From Janthinobacterium sp. ROICE36 (lineage in GTDB: Bacteria; Pseudomonadota; Gammaproteobacteria; Burkholderiales; Burkholderiaceae_D), in the NCBI RefSeq assembly GCF_002869965.1, contig NZ_PEBS01000017.1:27468-91467 (forward strand): a stretch of 64,000 nt of DNA. Reading direction: 5' to 3'. A program made the position numbers and the translations under genes. Below the pieces are notes generated by a model. It saw only the letters and a list, made by a program, of their open reading frames with translations, did not search any database and had not been told where the DNA came from. Shown in pieces: positions 48,505-59,343 of the stretch (the stretch's first letter is position 1; every line of letters begins with the position of its first letter).

Positions 48505-49155
48505 TCAGAACTGGAAATGCGATGGTGCCACGGCTTGCAGCGGCGTGACATTGGTTTCAAACAGCTTGCGCGTGTCGTAAGCCTTGTCCGAGCTGCGCGT
48601 GATCAGATGCGCCGACATGATAGGCGCTTCGCCGATGATGGCCAGGATGCGGCCGCCGACTTTCAGTTGTTGCAACAATGCTTCCGGCAGCACGGCCAGG
48701 GAGCCGGAGACGACGATCACGTCGTACGGCGCGCCCTTGCTCCAGCCTTGGGCACCGTCGCCCAGTTCCACGGTCACATTCGTCACGCCGTTGGCGGCCA
48801 GATTCTGCTCGGCCAGGGTTTTCAATTGGGGAACGATTTCCACGCTCGTCACATGACGTGCCTTGTGCGCCAGCAAAGCAGCCATGTAGCCGCTACCGGT
48901 GCCGATCTCCAGCACATTTTCGTGCTTTTTAACGGCTACGTCTTGCAAAATGCGCGCTTCCAGCTTCGGCGTGAGCATGCATTCGCCGCCGCCCAGTGGA
49001 ATTTCCGTATCGACGAAGGCCAGGTTTTTATAGGCGGCCGGCACGAAATCTTCACGCTTGACCACGTTCAACAGCTCCAGTACGTCGAGATCCAGTACGT
49101 CCCATGGACGGATCTGCTGTTCGATCATATTGAAGCGGGCTTGTTCGATATTCAT
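48505..49155 (-). CDS. pcm: Protein-L-isoaspartate O-methyltransferase
   Basis: SAM-dependent methyltransferase of 216 aa that starts repair of isoaspartyl damage. The SAM site VLEIGTGSGYMAALLA is clear, and PLGGGECMLTPKLEARILQ is the PCMT substrate region. The protein family in this rhodanese-tolC context is sometimes called simply protein-L-isoaspartate methyltransferase-like, so true repair activity is a family inference. Confidence 0.9.
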   Translation of the reverse strand: MNIEQARFNMIEQQIRPWDVLDLDVLELLNVVKREDFVPAAYKNLAFVDTEIPLGGGECMLTPKLEARILQDVAVKKHENVLEIGTGSGYMAALLAHKARHVTSVEIVPQLKTLAEQNLAANGVTNVTVELGDGAQGWSKGAPYDVIVVSGSLAVLPEALLQQLKVGGRILAIIGEAPIMSAHLITRSSDKAYDTRKLFETNVTPLQAVAPSHFQF

Positions 49156-49324
49156 CTTTGGACTCGGTAAGTGAAGTAATAATCCGCCATTTTATCGTTG
49201 AACTGGCTGAAAGCACATGTTAACCATAAAGGCGGGGAATAGAGGAAATTTGCGACGATCTGCAGATTTGGGGGGGTGAACCTTGGATAGGGGTAACTGA
49301 ACGGTAGCAGCCAGGCCCGGCGCA

Positions 49325-49975
49325 TCAGCTTTTTTCGGGCGCCTCCGCCTGCAGGCTGCGCAAGCTCATGTCGATAAACGCATCCATGTAGGCGAGCGGA
49401 TCGATATTCTTGACCTCGCAGGGCAGGAAGGAATGCGTCCACATCATGAGCATGGTGACGGGCGCGCTGAGGATGGTGCTGACCAGCACGGGATCAACCT
49501 GGCGGAATTCGCCGCGCTGCATGCCCCGTTCCAGCAGGCTGACGATCAGCCCATTGCCGCGCGTGACGACTTCTTCGTTGTAAAACTGCGCCAGTTCCGG
49601 GAAATTGTTCGCTTCGGCCAGCATCAGCTTGGTCAGGCCAGCCAGTTTGGTGGCGCCGAACTCTTCCCACCACTGCATCATCACCTTGCGCAACAACTCG
49701 GCGCTGCTGCTGTCCGAGGCGGCCATGCTGTCCTCCGCCTCGCCAATCGACTGCACGATATTGTCGCGCACCACGGCCTTGAACAGCTCTTGTTTATTCT
49801 CAAAGTACAGGTACAGGGTGCCTTTCGACACGCCGGCCCGCTTGGCCACATCCTCCAGGCGCGTCGATGCGAACCCCCGTTCGACAAACAGGTCGAGGGC
49901 GGCGGAGAGCAATTCCTGCGGTCGGGCATCCTTGCGCCGCTCCCAGCGGGGCTTGGTATCAATCGGGGCTTGCAT
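49325..49975 (-). CDS. TetR/AcrR family transcriptional regulator
   Basis: A 216-aa repressor-type regulator. The HTH is SAALDLFVERGFASTRLEDVAKRAGVSKGTLYLYFENKQELF. The C-terminal domain binds an unknown ligand. The start MQAPIDT at 49975 lies 11 bp from an AAGTAA-C-TTACTT palindrome that could be its own operator. No obvious efflux pump adjoins; the nearest gene across the spacer is the head-GIN lipoprotein. Confidence 0.9.
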   Translation of the reverse strand: MQAPIDTKPRWERRKDARPQELLSAALDLFVERGFASTRLEDVAKRAGVSKGTLYLYFENKQELFKAVVRDNIVQSIGEAEDSMAASDSSSAELLRKVMMQWWEEFGATKLAGLTKLMLAEANNFPELAQFYNEEVVTRGNGLIVSLLERGMQRGEFRQVDPVLVSTILSAPVTMLMMWTHSFLPCEVKNIDPLAYMDAFIDMSLRSLQAEAPEKS

Positions 49976-49985
49976 GTGTCTTTCC

Positions 49986-49998
49986 AAGTAACTTACTT
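49986..49998. promoter_or_regulatory. Odd-length palindrome, probable TetR operator
   Basis: AAGTAACTTACTT is a perfect 6-1-6 dyad just upstream of the TetR start. Autoregulation through such a site is usual in the family. The 324-bp spacer (49976-50299) otherwise holds only the hairpin near 50198 and no gene that I can support. Confidence 0.5.
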
Positions 49999-50194
49999 TT
50001 GAGTCATTAATAGTAGACCTGTCCACCGCCAAGGTCAAGCGCGGGCCGCCGGCGCAACAAAGGACGTCGCACCTTGCAACAAAGCACAGACATTGTACCC
50101 TCCGTGCCTGCACGGCCCCATGCGGCCTGCAGTTTCGGGCAGGCCAAAATGCAGTTCAGTCGCCATTTCGCGCAGTTCATCGCATTTGCGTTCA

Positions 50195-50219
50195 GCAAAG
50201 ATAGGCACTTTGCTATCTT
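50195..50219. other. Overlapping alternative hairpins upstream of head-GIN lipoprotein
   Basis: GCAAAG/CTTTGC (50195-50200, 50208-50213) and AAGATAG/CTATCTT (50198-50204, 50213-50219) share bases, so only one can form at a time. They lie about 80 bp before the lipoprotein start and could be an operator or a leader switch. Confidence 0.3.
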
Positions 50220-50299
50220 GCCATCGACAGCACGGCAGCCGCGGCGCGGCAGCCGGCTTTTTTCTTGTCCTGAACTACAACAATCATAAAGGAAACACC

Positions 50300-51169
50300 A
50301 TGCGTACCTTGCTGGCCCTGTGCTGTGCCGTTGCCCTTGGCGGTTGCTCCATCGTCATCAACCCCAACGATGGCGAAGTACGCTATGCCGACGCGGGTGG
50401 CAATGGCATCCAGGGCAACGAGCAAGTGAGCCGCGACGTGCGCCAGGTCAGCACCATCAACACGCTCGACATCGACAGCATGAAGCGCATCGGCATGAAG
50501 ATCGACGTGCGCGTCGGCCCGGCAAGCTCGCTGGTGATCGAAGCGGACAGCAATCTGCAAGCACGCATCCATAGCGAAGTGAGCGGCAACACCCTGCGCA
50601 TCTGGAGCGATGCGAACATTCGCAGCAGCAATGGCATCCACGTCATCTACACGACACCGCAATTGAAGAAGATCAATATCTCCGGCTCTGGCCGCCTGGT
50701 GGCCAGTGGTTTCAATGGCGAAGATTTCAGCCTGGAGCAGCGCGGTTCGATGAAGAGCGAACTGTCGGGCACGGTGGGACGTTTCGACGTGGCCAACAAT
50801 GGCTCGGGCAGCATCAACGCGGCGGCCCTCGCCAGCGGCAACACGGACGCGGTGCAGAACGGTTCAGGTAACATCCAGCTGGGCAGCGTGCGCGGCGAAC
50901 GCACCAACGTGGCCGTCAACGGCTCGGGCAGCATCAGCGCCAGCGGCACCGTGCAGCGCCTCGATGCCAACGTGAATGGCTCGGGCGATATCAACCTGGC
51001 CGCCCTGCACAGCGACGTTGCCTACCTGGCGAGCAATGGTTCCGGCGACATCGATGTTACTGTCCAGAATGAAGTCAACGCCCGCGCCAGCGGTTCCGGC
51101 CGCATCACCGTGCATGGCGATCCGGCCCGCCGCACCCTGTCGGGCAAGCGCGTCAGCATCGTGCGCTAA
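50300..51169 (+). CDS. Head-GIN domain lipoprotein (DUF2807)
   Basis: A 289-aa predicted lipoprotein: signal sequence with lipobox ALGGC (acylated Cys16). The DUF2807 domain is a right-handed beta-helix visible as a repeating NGSG turn at about 20-residue spacing (seven copies including GSGR variants). The start at 50300 follows AAAGGAAAC; the frame further upstream is not coding. Function unknown; the family is often periplasmic or surface-bound. Confidence 0.85.
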   Translation: MRTLLALCCAVALGGCSIVINPNDGEVRYADAGGNGIQGNEQVSRDVRQVSTINTLDIDSMKRIGMKIDVRVGPASSLVIEADSNLQARIHSEVSGNTLRIWSDANIRSSNGIHVIYTTPQLKKINISGSGRLVASGFNGEDFSLEQRGSMKSELSGTVGRFDVANNGSGSINAAALASGNTDAVQNGSGNIQLGSVRGERTNVAVNGSGSISASGTVQRLDANVNGSGDINLAALHSDVAYLASNGSGDIDVTVQNEVNARASGSGRITVHGDPARRTLSGKRVSIVR

Positions 51170-51190
51170 ACGCGCCCTGGCGAGACACGG

Positions 51191-51226
51191 GAGCCGGCTT
51201 GCTATACTGTCGGCTCCTCCCCCGTT
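51191..51226 (+). promoter_or_regulatory. Extended -10 promoter inside a dyad, before ykgJ-like gene
   Basis: GAGCCG / CGGCTC flank TGCTATACT (51200-51208), an extended -10 element. It lies about 30 bp before the YkgJ-family ATG. The dyad could also terminate the lipoprotein transcript poorly, as there is no T-run. Confidence 0.4.
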
Positions 51227-51239
51227 CGCCTGAAATTCC

Positions 51240-51512
51240 ATGTCACCATCTGCCCCCCTGGCATGCCGCCCCTCGTGCGGCGCCTGCTGCACCGCACCGT
51301 CCATCACCAGCCCGATTCCCGGCATGCCCAATGGAAAACCTGCGGGCGTGCGCTGCATTCAACTGGCCGACGACAACCGCTGCAAGATCTTTGGCCAACC
51401 CGAGCGGCCCGCCTTTTGCGGCGGCTTGCAACCTTCCGAGGACATGTGCGGCGGCAGCCGCGAACATGCGATCCGCTGGCTGGCAGAGCTGGAACGGCTG
51501 ACGGCGCCCTGA
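51240..51512 (+). CDS. YkgJ family cysteine cluster protein
   Basis: A 90-aa small protein with eight Cys: 9, 13, 16 and 17 in CRPSCGACC, then 39, 48, 60 and 70. The spacing matches the YkgJ/UPF0153 putative zinc- or iron-binding family. Function is unknown. The start at 51240 is the first ATG after the promoter-like dyad; no strong ribosome site is seen. Confidence 0.88.
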   Translation: MSPSAPLACRPSCGACCTAPSITSPIPGMPNGKPAGVRCIQLADDNRCKIFGQPERPAFCGGLQPSEDMCGGSREHAIRWLAELERLTAP

Positions 51513-51526
51513 ACGCCAGCAATGCT

Positions 51527-51775
51527 TTAGTCTGCGGCGTTTGTCCGCACCGAGGCCCGCCCTTCGTCACGCAGACGCTTGTACTCCATCAGCAGGAAAA
51601 CCACCAAATAGGCCAGCAGCGCGAGCAGGGAAGAGCGCGCATCGCTCCAGTCCAATGTGCCGTGGCGCTTCCAATGCAGCGCATTGAAAACAATCAACAT
51701 GCCCAGGACACCCCAACCACTGCGGCGCAGGACGCGGCCCAGCAAGGTTGCCATTAACAATTTACAGGAGAGCAT
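51527..51775 (-). CDS. Small two-helix membrane protein
   Basis: An 82-aa protein, not recognised, with hydrophobic helices at about 22-37 and 50-64 and a basic C-terminus (EYKRLRDEGRASVRT). The start MLSCKLL at 51775 is chosen for its AAAGGAAACC ribosome site; an ATG at 51796 has none. It is convergent with the YkgJ gene and divergent from the DeoR regulator. Confidence 0.6.
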   Translation of the reverse strand: MLSCKLLMATLLGRVLRRSGWGVLGMLIVFNALHWKRHGTLDWSDARSSLLALLAYLVVFLLMEYKRLRDEGRASVRTNAAD

Positions 51776-51868
51776 GGTTTCCTTTGTTTGTTCCATTTTT
51801 TCTAACTGTACGCACTTCATATACCTACGGCAATACCAGCAAGCGCACAAAAGTCACCTTGACTCAAT

Positions 51869-51908
51869 TTGCACGTTTGCGTATATTCATGCACATTCTT
51901 GCACGTTT
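51869..51908. promoter_or_regulatory. Phased TGCAC direct repeats before the DeoR gene
   Basis: TTGCACGTTT occurs at 51869 and 51899, with ATGCACATTC between them at 51889, so the spacings are 20 and 10 bp (same helix face). AAGCGCACA also occurs twice (51841 and 51911). DeoR-type regulators often bind direct repeats at their own promoters. Confidence 0.5.
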
Positions 51909-51918
51909 ATAAGCGCAC

Positions 51919-52689
51919 ATGTCCGCCACCCTGCTCCTTAAACAGCGCCACGCGCTGATCCAGCAACAATTGCACGCCGACGGCCGCGTGCTGGCACTGG
52001 ACCTGGCGCGCCAGCTCGACGTGTCCGACGATACGATACGGCGCGACCTGCGCGAGATGGCGGCGGCCGGCCTGTGCCAGCGCGTGTATGGCGGCGCCCT
52101 GCCGCTGGCGCCTGACGGCGGCAGCTTGACGCAACGCAAGCAGGAAGCGCCGGAACGCAAGGCGCGCCTGGCGCAGGCCGCCGTTTCCCTCGTGCGCGCG
52201 GGCCAGGTGCTGTTTCTCGATGCGGGGTCGACCAACCTGGCCATCGCCAGCGCCTTGCCGGAGCTGACGCTCACTGTCATCACCAACGCGCCCTCGATTG
52301 CCATGGCGCTCATGGAACGCCCGGAAATCGAGCTGATCATGGCAGGCGGCAGGGTCGACCGCCGCGCCGGCGCCAGCCTGGGCCCGCAGGCGCTGCGCAC
52401 CGTCGAACGCATGCATCCCGACCTGTGCTTCCTGGGCGCCTGCGGCGCCGATGCCAACGCAGGCGTGACGGCCTTTAATTATGACGAAGCCGAATTCAAG
52501 CGCAGCATCGCCGGCGCCAGCAAAGCCGTCGTCGTCGCCGTCACCAGCGACAAGCTGGGCACGGCTGCCCCCTTCGGCGTACTGGCAACGGGCTTGCTGC
52601 AGCACCTGGTGCTCGAAGCCGATGCCGATGCGGCCCACATTGCCGCCTTTGAACGACTGGGCGTGCAAGTGTTGCGCGCCCGCGCCTGA
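51919..52689 (+). CDS. DeoR/GlpR family transcriptional regulator
   Basis: A 256-aa sugar-type regulator. The N-terminal HTH (LARQLDVSDDTIRRDLREMAAAGLCQRVYGGA) and the effector domain with FLDAGSTNLAIASAL and CGADANAGVTAFNYDEAEFKR (DeoR sugar-phosphate sensor) are complete. It precedes an MFS gene and probably regulates it. The ATG follows the phased repeats closely. Confidence 0.9.
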   Translation: MSATLLLKQRHALIQQQLHADGRVLALDLARQLDVSDDTIRRDLREMAAAGLCQRVYGGALPLAPDGGSLTQRKQEAPERKARLAQAAVSLVRAGQVLFLDAGSTNLAIASALPELTLTVITNAPSIAMALMERPEIELIMAGGRVDRRAGASLGPQALRTVERMHPDLCFLGACGADANAGVTAFNYDEAEFKRSIAGASKAVVVAVTSDKLGTAAPFGVLATGLLQHLVLEADADAAHIAAFERLGVQVLRARA

Positions 52690-52721
52690 ATTATCCACCC
52701 CGATTGTTGAAAAGCTCCCCC

Positions 52722-53870
52722 ATGCATCTCACCGGTACCCTGCAACAACGCGCCACGCGCCTGGTCTTCTTCGCTGCCGGCCTCGGCATGGCGGCCTGGG
52801 CGCCGCTGGTTCCCTACGCCAAGTCGCGCCTGGGCCTCGATGAAGCCACGCTCGGCATTTTGCTGCTGTGCCTGGGCGCCGGTTCGCTGTGCGCGATGCC
52901 GTTTACGGGCATGCTCGCGGCCCGCTTCGGCTGCCGCAAGGTCATCGTCGGCGCCGGCCTGCTCCTGACCGCCATCCTGCCCGGCCTGGCGCTGGCCGCC
53001 ACGCCGCTGCAATTGGGACTGGTGCTGCTGGTGTTCGGTGCGGCCATGGGCACCTTCGACGTGGCCATCAATATCCAGGCCGTGATCATCGAAAAGGCCA
53101 ACGGCGGCGCCATGATGTCGGGTTTTCATGCACTGTTCAGCGTGGGCGGCTTTGCGGGCGCCGCCTGCATGGCCCTGCTGCTGTGGCTGGGCCTGACACC
53201 GGCCTGGTCCTGTGTGGTGGTGATGCTGCTGCTGTGCGGCGTGCTGGGCGCGGCGCAAGGCCATCTGCTGCCGACAGCGTCCGCCTCCGGAGAAAAGACG
53301 CCGCTGTTCGTCATGCCGCATGGCGCCGTGATCCTCATCGGCCTGCTGTGCTTTATCGTCTTCCTGGCCGAAGGCGCGATTCTCGACTGGAGCGCCCTGT
53401 TCCTCACCACCACGCGCGGCGTGGAAGAAGCCAAGGGCGGCCTCGGCTACGCCGCCTTCGCCATCGCCATGACGCTGGGCCGCTTCACGGGCGACAAGGT
53501 GGTCAGCCGTTTTGGTGGCAAGCGGGTACTTACTTTTGGCGGCCTGTTTGCCGCAGCCGGCTTCTTCCTGGCCGTGCTGGCGCCGCACGCCAGCCTGGCC
53601 ATGGCAGGCTTCGTGCTGATCGGCCTGGGCGCAGCGAATATCGTGCCCATCCTGTTCACGGCCGCCGGCAACCAGCGCGCCATGCCGGCCAGCCTGGCGG
53701 TGGCGGCCATCACCACCATCGGCTATGCAGGCATCCTGGCCGGTCCGGCCGTCATCGGTTTCATCGCGCACGCCACCAACCTGAATATCGCCTTCGCCAT
53801 GCTGGGCGCCGCCCTGCTGCTGGTGGCGGCCAGCGCACGCCTGGTGGCACCGGAAAAACAGCTCTCCTGA
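52722..53870 (+). CDS. MFS transporter, YbjJ-like
   Basis: Twelve-helix transporter of 382 aa. GLGMAAWAPLVPYAK and ARFGCRKVIVGAG (loop 2-3) and GAAMGTFDVAINIQAVIIEK match the YbjJ/FucP-like MFS branch. Paired with a DeoR regulator 32 bp upstream, a sugar or sugar-derivative substrate is likely, but unproven. ATG at 52722 is taken; a TTG at 52704 is possible. Confidence 0.87.
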   Translation: MHLTGTLQQRATRLVFFAAGLGMAAWAPLVPYAKSRLGLDEATLGILLLCLGAGSLCAMPFTGMLAARFGCRKVIVGAGLLLTAILPGLALAATPLQLGLVLLVFGAAMGTFDVAINIQAVIIEKANGGAMMSGFHALFSVGGFAGAACMALLLWLGLTPAWSCVVVMLLLCGVLGAAQGHLLPTASASGEKTPLFVMPHGAVILIGLLCFIVFLAEGAILDWSALFLTTTRGVEEAKGGLGYAAFAIAMTLGRFTGDKVVSRFGGKRVLTFGGLFAAAGFFLAVLAPHASLAMAGFVLIGLGAANIVPILFTAAGNQRAMPASLAVAAITTIGYAGILAGPAVIGFIAHATNLNIAFAMLGAALLLVAASARLVAPEKQLS

Positions 53871-54037
53871 TCCCCCTCCTGCCTGGCAGACAGCGCTAAA
53901 AAAGCGCCGCCCGCCAGCGCCCAAATCGGCTCCACTGACCTCCGGCGTGGTAAGCTTCGACCCCGCGCACATTGCTGGCGCCACGTGCTCTCCCCATCCT
54001 GTCAATTACACCCGTACTTATACCCTTTTATACATCT

Positions 54038-54883
54038 ATGGATCTCATTCTTGCGTTAAAAGCCATCATCATGGGGCTGGTCGAAGGTTTTACCGAGTTT
54101 TTGCCGATTTCGTCCACGGGACATCTGATCCTGGCCGGCAGCCTGCTCGACTTTACCAAGGATGTCTCGAAAGAAGTCATGGATGTCTTCGAGATCGCCA
54201 TCCAGGCTGGCGCCATCCTGGCCGTGTGCTGGGAATACCGCCAGCGCATCGGCAGCGTGCTGTCCACCTTCAGCACCGAGGTCAAGTCGCGCAAGTTCGT
54301 GCTGAACGTGGCCATCGCCTTCATCCCGTTGGCCGTTATCGGACTGGCCATCGGCAAGATGATCAAGCATGCGCTGTTCAAGCCCGTGCCCGTGGCCGTG
54401 GCCTTCATCATCGGCGGCATCATCATTTTGCTGGTGGAGCGCCGCGCGCGCGCCTATCCTGTCACCGTGCGCGTCAACTCGGTCGATGAAATGACGCCGC
54501 TCGACGCCTTGAAAGTGGGCTGCGCGCAGGCGTTTGCGCTGATTCCCGGCACCAGCCGTTCCGGCTCGACCATCATCGGCGGCATGCTGCTGGGCCTGTC
54601 GCGCAAGACGGCCACCGAATTCTCGTTCTTCCTGGCCATCCCCACCCTGCTGGCGGCCACCGCCTATTCTCTGTACAAAGCGCGCGACATCCTGTCGGCC
54701 ACCGACGTGCCCCTGTTCGGCCTGGGCACCGTAGCCGCCTTCATCTCCGCCTTCCTGTGCGTGCGCTGGCTGCTGCGTTACATCAGCTCGCACGACTTCA
54801 CGTTTTTTGCCTGGTACCGCATCGTGTTTGGCTTGCTGGTCCTGGCCAGCGCCCACTTCGGCTGGGTTGTTTGGGCAGAATAA
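54038..54883 (+). CDS. uppP: Undecaprenyl-diphosphatase
   Basis: Membrane phosphatase (BacA family) of 281 aa that recycles the lipid carrier of peptidoglycan and confers bacitracin tolerance. The two signature motifs are [14 protein letters not shown] (near the N-terminus, with the catalytic Glu) and [10 protein letters not shown]. About eight helices. The start MDLILALKA at 54038 is the family start; the longer frame is not supported. Confidence 0.95.
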   Translation: MDLILALKAIIMGLVEGFTEFLPISSTGHLILAGSLLDFTKDVSKEVMDVFEIAIQAGAILAVCWEYRQRIGSVLSTFSTEVKSRKFVLNVAIAFIPLAVIGLAIGKMIKHALFKPVPVAVAFIIGGIIILLVERRARAYPVTVRVNSVDEMTPLDALKVGCAQAFALIPGTSRSGSTIIGGMLLGLSRKTATEFSFFLAIPTLLAATAYSLYKARDILSATDVPLFGLGTVAAFISAFLCVRWLLRYISSHDFTFFAWYRIVFGLLVLASAHFGWVVWAE

Positions 54884-54889
54884 GGCACT

Positions 54890-56712
<1,823 letters not shown>

Positions 56713-56713
<1 letters not shown>

Positions 56714-57195
56714 TGGAAGTCCTGTCGTCCGACCTGATCTATCAGGCCGTGGAAATCCTTGGCGCCCAGCCCGATGCCGACGACGCGGTGGAGGCGCAAG
56801 TACGTGCCCTGGTGCAGGATGACCTCACCATGCGCCGCCTGGTCGACGTGGTGCCGGAAGCCTTCGCCCTGGTGCTGGCGTCGCACCTTCCTGGCGCCGA
56901 AAACATGACCTTGCCCGACACCTTCTGCGCCCAAAACGAGGACGGCGAGTGGGTGGAATTCCCCCTGCGCCGCGAACCGATCTTTGTCGTCGCCCTGGAC
57001 ATCGCCCAGCACACCTTCCACAACGGCCCACGCGCGCTGATGCAAAACCTGGCCGACCGCAGCTCTTTGCTGAAGGCCATCAACAAGGACCTGAACGCGG
57101 GCGGCTCGCTCGACGGCACGACCCTGGGGCCGCCGTCCTTCTTCGGCCTGCCCGCCGCCTTGTACCAGCCGGCGGCATCACCCGATACGCCCTGA
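56713..57195 (+). CDS. Hypothetical protein coupled to recQ
   Basis: A 160-aa protein with no domain that I recognise and no signal or helix; acidic overall. Its ATG shares an A with the recQ stop, so translation is coupled. Sequence features: an LVDVVPEAFALVLASHL stretch and a C-terminus rich in Gly, Pro and Ala. Coupling suggests a DNA-repair context, but no function is assigned. Confidence 0.75.
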
Positions 57196-57239
57196 CCACT
57201 TCACCTTGCCCCTGCCCTTGATAAGAGAACGCTGCCGCG

Positions 57240-58199
57240 ATGGAAACCAAATGGCTGGAAGACTTCATCTCGCTCGCTGAAACGCATAACTTCAGCCGCT
57301 CCGCGGCCCTGCGCCACGTGACCCAGCCGGCCTTTTCGCGGCGCATCCAGTCGCTGGAAAACTGGCTCGGCATCGACCTCGTCGACCGCACCTCCTACCC
57401 GACGCGGCTGACACCGGCCGGCGCCGTATTTTATGAGCAGGCGCTGGAAATGCTGGGGCAGATCAACGGCGTGCGCGCCCTGTTGCGCGGCAAGCGCGCG
57501 GCCACGCAAACGAGCGTCGACTTCGCCGTGCCGCACACCCTCTCGCTGACCTTCATGCCGAAGTGGTTGACAGCGCTGGAAGACGGTTTTGCGCCGATCA
57601 ACAGCCGTTTGATGGCCCTGAACGTGCATGACGCCGTGCTGCAGCTGGTCGATGGCGGCTGCGATCTGCTGCTGTGCTATCACCATCCGCGCCAGCCGGT
57701 GCAGCTGGACCCGGGCCGCTACGACATGCTGGTGATGGGCCGCGAAACCTTGCGCGCGTATGCGCGCTGCGGCCAGGACAAGGTGCCGGATTTCGTCCTG
57801 CCGGGTAGCGCCAAAGAGCCGCTGCCCTTCCTCTCCTACACCAGCAACGCCTACCTGGGACGCATGGTGGAATTGCTGGTGGCGGACGCCAAGGCGCCCC
57901 TGTTCCTCGAAACCTGCTACGAAACGGACATGGCCGAAGGCTTGAAAATGATGGCGCTGGAAGGGCGCGGCATCGCCTTCCTGCCCGAATCGGCCGTCAT
58001 GCGCGACGTCAAATACAAGCACCTGGCGCGCGCCGACGGCGGCGCGCCAGGCTGGGAAATCGAGCTGGAAATCCGTTTATACCGCGAGCGCCCGTCAAGC
58101 CAGCGGCCCGGCAAGCCGGTGGTCGAACAGCTTTGGCAATACCTGCAGCAAGATCAGAAAGGCGCAATACGCAACGGCAAGCGCCGCAAGAAATCCTGA
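57240..58199 (+). CDS. LysR family regulator, HypT/YjiE-like
   Basis: A 319-aa LysR-type regulator. It begins METKWLEDFISLAETHNFSRSA and continues RHVTQPAFSRRIQSLENWLG, close to the E. coli HypT (YjiE) N-terminus (ETKWLYDFLTL), a hypochlorite-responsive activator. The central PHTLSLTFMPKWL fits that subgroup. No redox Met set was examined in detail. The 3' flank changes to AT-rich sequence. Confidence 0.85.
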   Translation: METKWLEDFISLAETHNFSRSAALRHVTQPAFSRRIQSLENWLGIDLVDRTSYPTRLTPAGAVFYEQALEMLGQINGVRALLRGKRAATQTSVDFAVPHTLSLTFMPKWLTALEDGFAPINSRLMALNVHDAVLQLVDGGCDLLLCYHHPRQPVQLDPGRYDMLVMGRETLRAYARCGQDKVPDFVLPGSAKEPLPFLSYTSNAYLGRMVELLVADAKAPLFLETCYETDMAEGLKMMALEGRGIAFLPESAVMRDVKYKHLARADGGAPGWEIELEIRLYRERPSSQRPGKPVVEQLWQYLQQDQKGAIRNGKRRKKS

Positions 58200-58213
58200 A
58201 CCATCCTCCCCTT

Positions 58214-58360
58214 GACTTGAACAAGTCTGCGGCGCACCGTCTGTTCAGCAAGATCAAGTCTAACCAGCCGATTGACCGGTTCCACGCCCAGCGATATCCA
58301 TTGCTGACGTTAATCGCCAACTCCAGCGGTACTGCAGTTGTGAACCAACTTGAAAGATAG
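58214..58360 (+). pseudogene. Possible tail of a broken gene
   Basis: In the frame ending TAG at 58358-58360 the stretch reads like ordinary coding sequence (LFSKIKSNQPIDRFHAQRY then PLLTLIANSSGTAVVNQLER). It has no start or upstream half and overlaps nothing. It may be the remnant of a gene cut off when the AT-rich acyltransferase segment arrived. I do not recognise the family. Confidence 0.25.
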
Positions 58361-58441
58361 TTGGCGGCTGATAAACTTTGCATCCAAAAAAATATTTAAC
58401 GTATTATAGAAGTCCGGATTAATTAGAAGAGTGAAAGTTAC

Positions 58442-59188
58442 ATGATACATCCAACCGCTTTAGTTAATGAAAACGCAAAAATTGGCAATAATGTCACCAT
58501 CGGCGCATACTCGATCATTCATAAGAACGTAGAAATCGGGGACAATACTGAAATTGGCTCGCATTGCGAAATAGGTGTGCCTACGCCACTAGCCATTGGA
58601 GCCCCGTTAATCATTGGCAAATCATCACTAATTCGCTCGCATAGCGTCTTTTATGAAGGTTCTGTTTTTGGTGACAAACTGGCAACTGGGCACAGGGTCA
58701 CCGTTCGTGAAAAAACAGAAGCCGGAGAAGGATTCCAGATTGGTACGCTGAGCGATATTCAAGGACATTGTGAAATCGGAAATTACGTAAAATTCCACAG
58801 TAACGTCCACATTGGACAACATTCAAAAATTGGAAACTACGTCTGGATTTTCCCTTATGTTGTATTAACCAATGATCCACATCCACCTAGTAACGTGATG
58901 ATGGGAGTGACGATTGAGGACTATGTTGCTATCGCCACGATGTCGATTATCTTGCCAGGAGTAACAGTCAAATCCGGAGCATTGGTCGGCGCTCATAGTT
59001 CCGTCAACAGAACAGTGGAACCAGATACTGTAGTCGCAGGAAGTCCAGCAAAATTCATATGCAACACCACCGACATCAAGCTCAAGGACGGATCTGGCGA
59101 AAAAGCTTATCCATGGAGAAGACACTTCCACCGCGGCTATCCAGAAGCTGCCGTAGCGGCATGGGTGGCTGAGTTTGCATCATCCTGA
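58442..59188 (+). CDS. Hexapeptide-repeat acyltransferase (LpxA-like)
   Basis: A 248-aa left-handed beta-helix protein. The repeated [LIV]-G-x4 hexapeptides run from about residue 5 to 200 (HPTALVNENAKIGNNVTIG, EIGDNTEIG, GPLIIG-like, HIGQHSKIGNYVWIF, GVTVKSGALVGAHS). The C-terminal tail (about 200-248) is not repetitive. It probably acetylates or acylates a sugar of a surface polysaccharide. The gene is far more AT-rich than its neighbours and is isolated, with AT-rich flanks, which suggests lateral acquisition. Confidence 0.8.
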   Translation: MIHPTALVNENAKIGNNVTIGAYSIIHKNVEIGDNTEIGSHCEIGVPTPLAIGAPLIIGKSSLIRSHSVFYEGSVFGDKLATGHRVTVREKTEAGEGFQIGTLSDIQGHCEIGNYVKFHSNVHIGQHSKIGNYVWIFPYVVLTNDPHPPSNVMMGVTIEDYVAIATMSIILPGVTVKSGALVGAHSSVNRTVEPDTVVAGSPAKFICNTTDIKLKDGSGEKAYPWRRHFHRGYPEAAVAAWVAEFASS

Positions 59189-59240
59189 CGGAGTAGGATA
59201 GTCAGATAATCCTCCCGTTCGCACCGTGCATTCATGGCGT
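59183..59240 (-). other. Possible group II intron 3' end (domains V/VI)
   Basis: On the minus strand, GCACGGTGCGAACGGG is followed by a small hairpin AGGAT/ATCCT (loop TATCTGACT) and then A-CTCC. A stem with one unpaired A on the 3' arm about 7 nt before the end is the pattern of domain VI with its branch-point A. The 5' half of a domain V is not clear, so this may be a decayed end or a coincidence. No reverse transcriptase gene is nearby. Confidence 0.3.
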
Positions 59241-59280
59241 TCCGCTGCGGCTGACAAGGCTGAATAACGTCGACATACAT

Positions 59281-59343
59281 GCGACGCAGCCTGATCCGCA
59301 GGTTCCGTTTCAGTTCGCGGCAGATCCGGTAGCGGCGCTTGTG
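59281..59343 (-). mobile_element. IS3-family OrfB remnant
   Basis: About 21 codons (HKRRYRICRELKRNLRIR) match the conserved HKRVYRIYRELELNLRI region of IS3-family transposase OrfB. Sequence on both sides does not continue the match and no inverted repeats are visible, so it is a scrap of a deleted insertion sequence. Confidence 0.5.
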
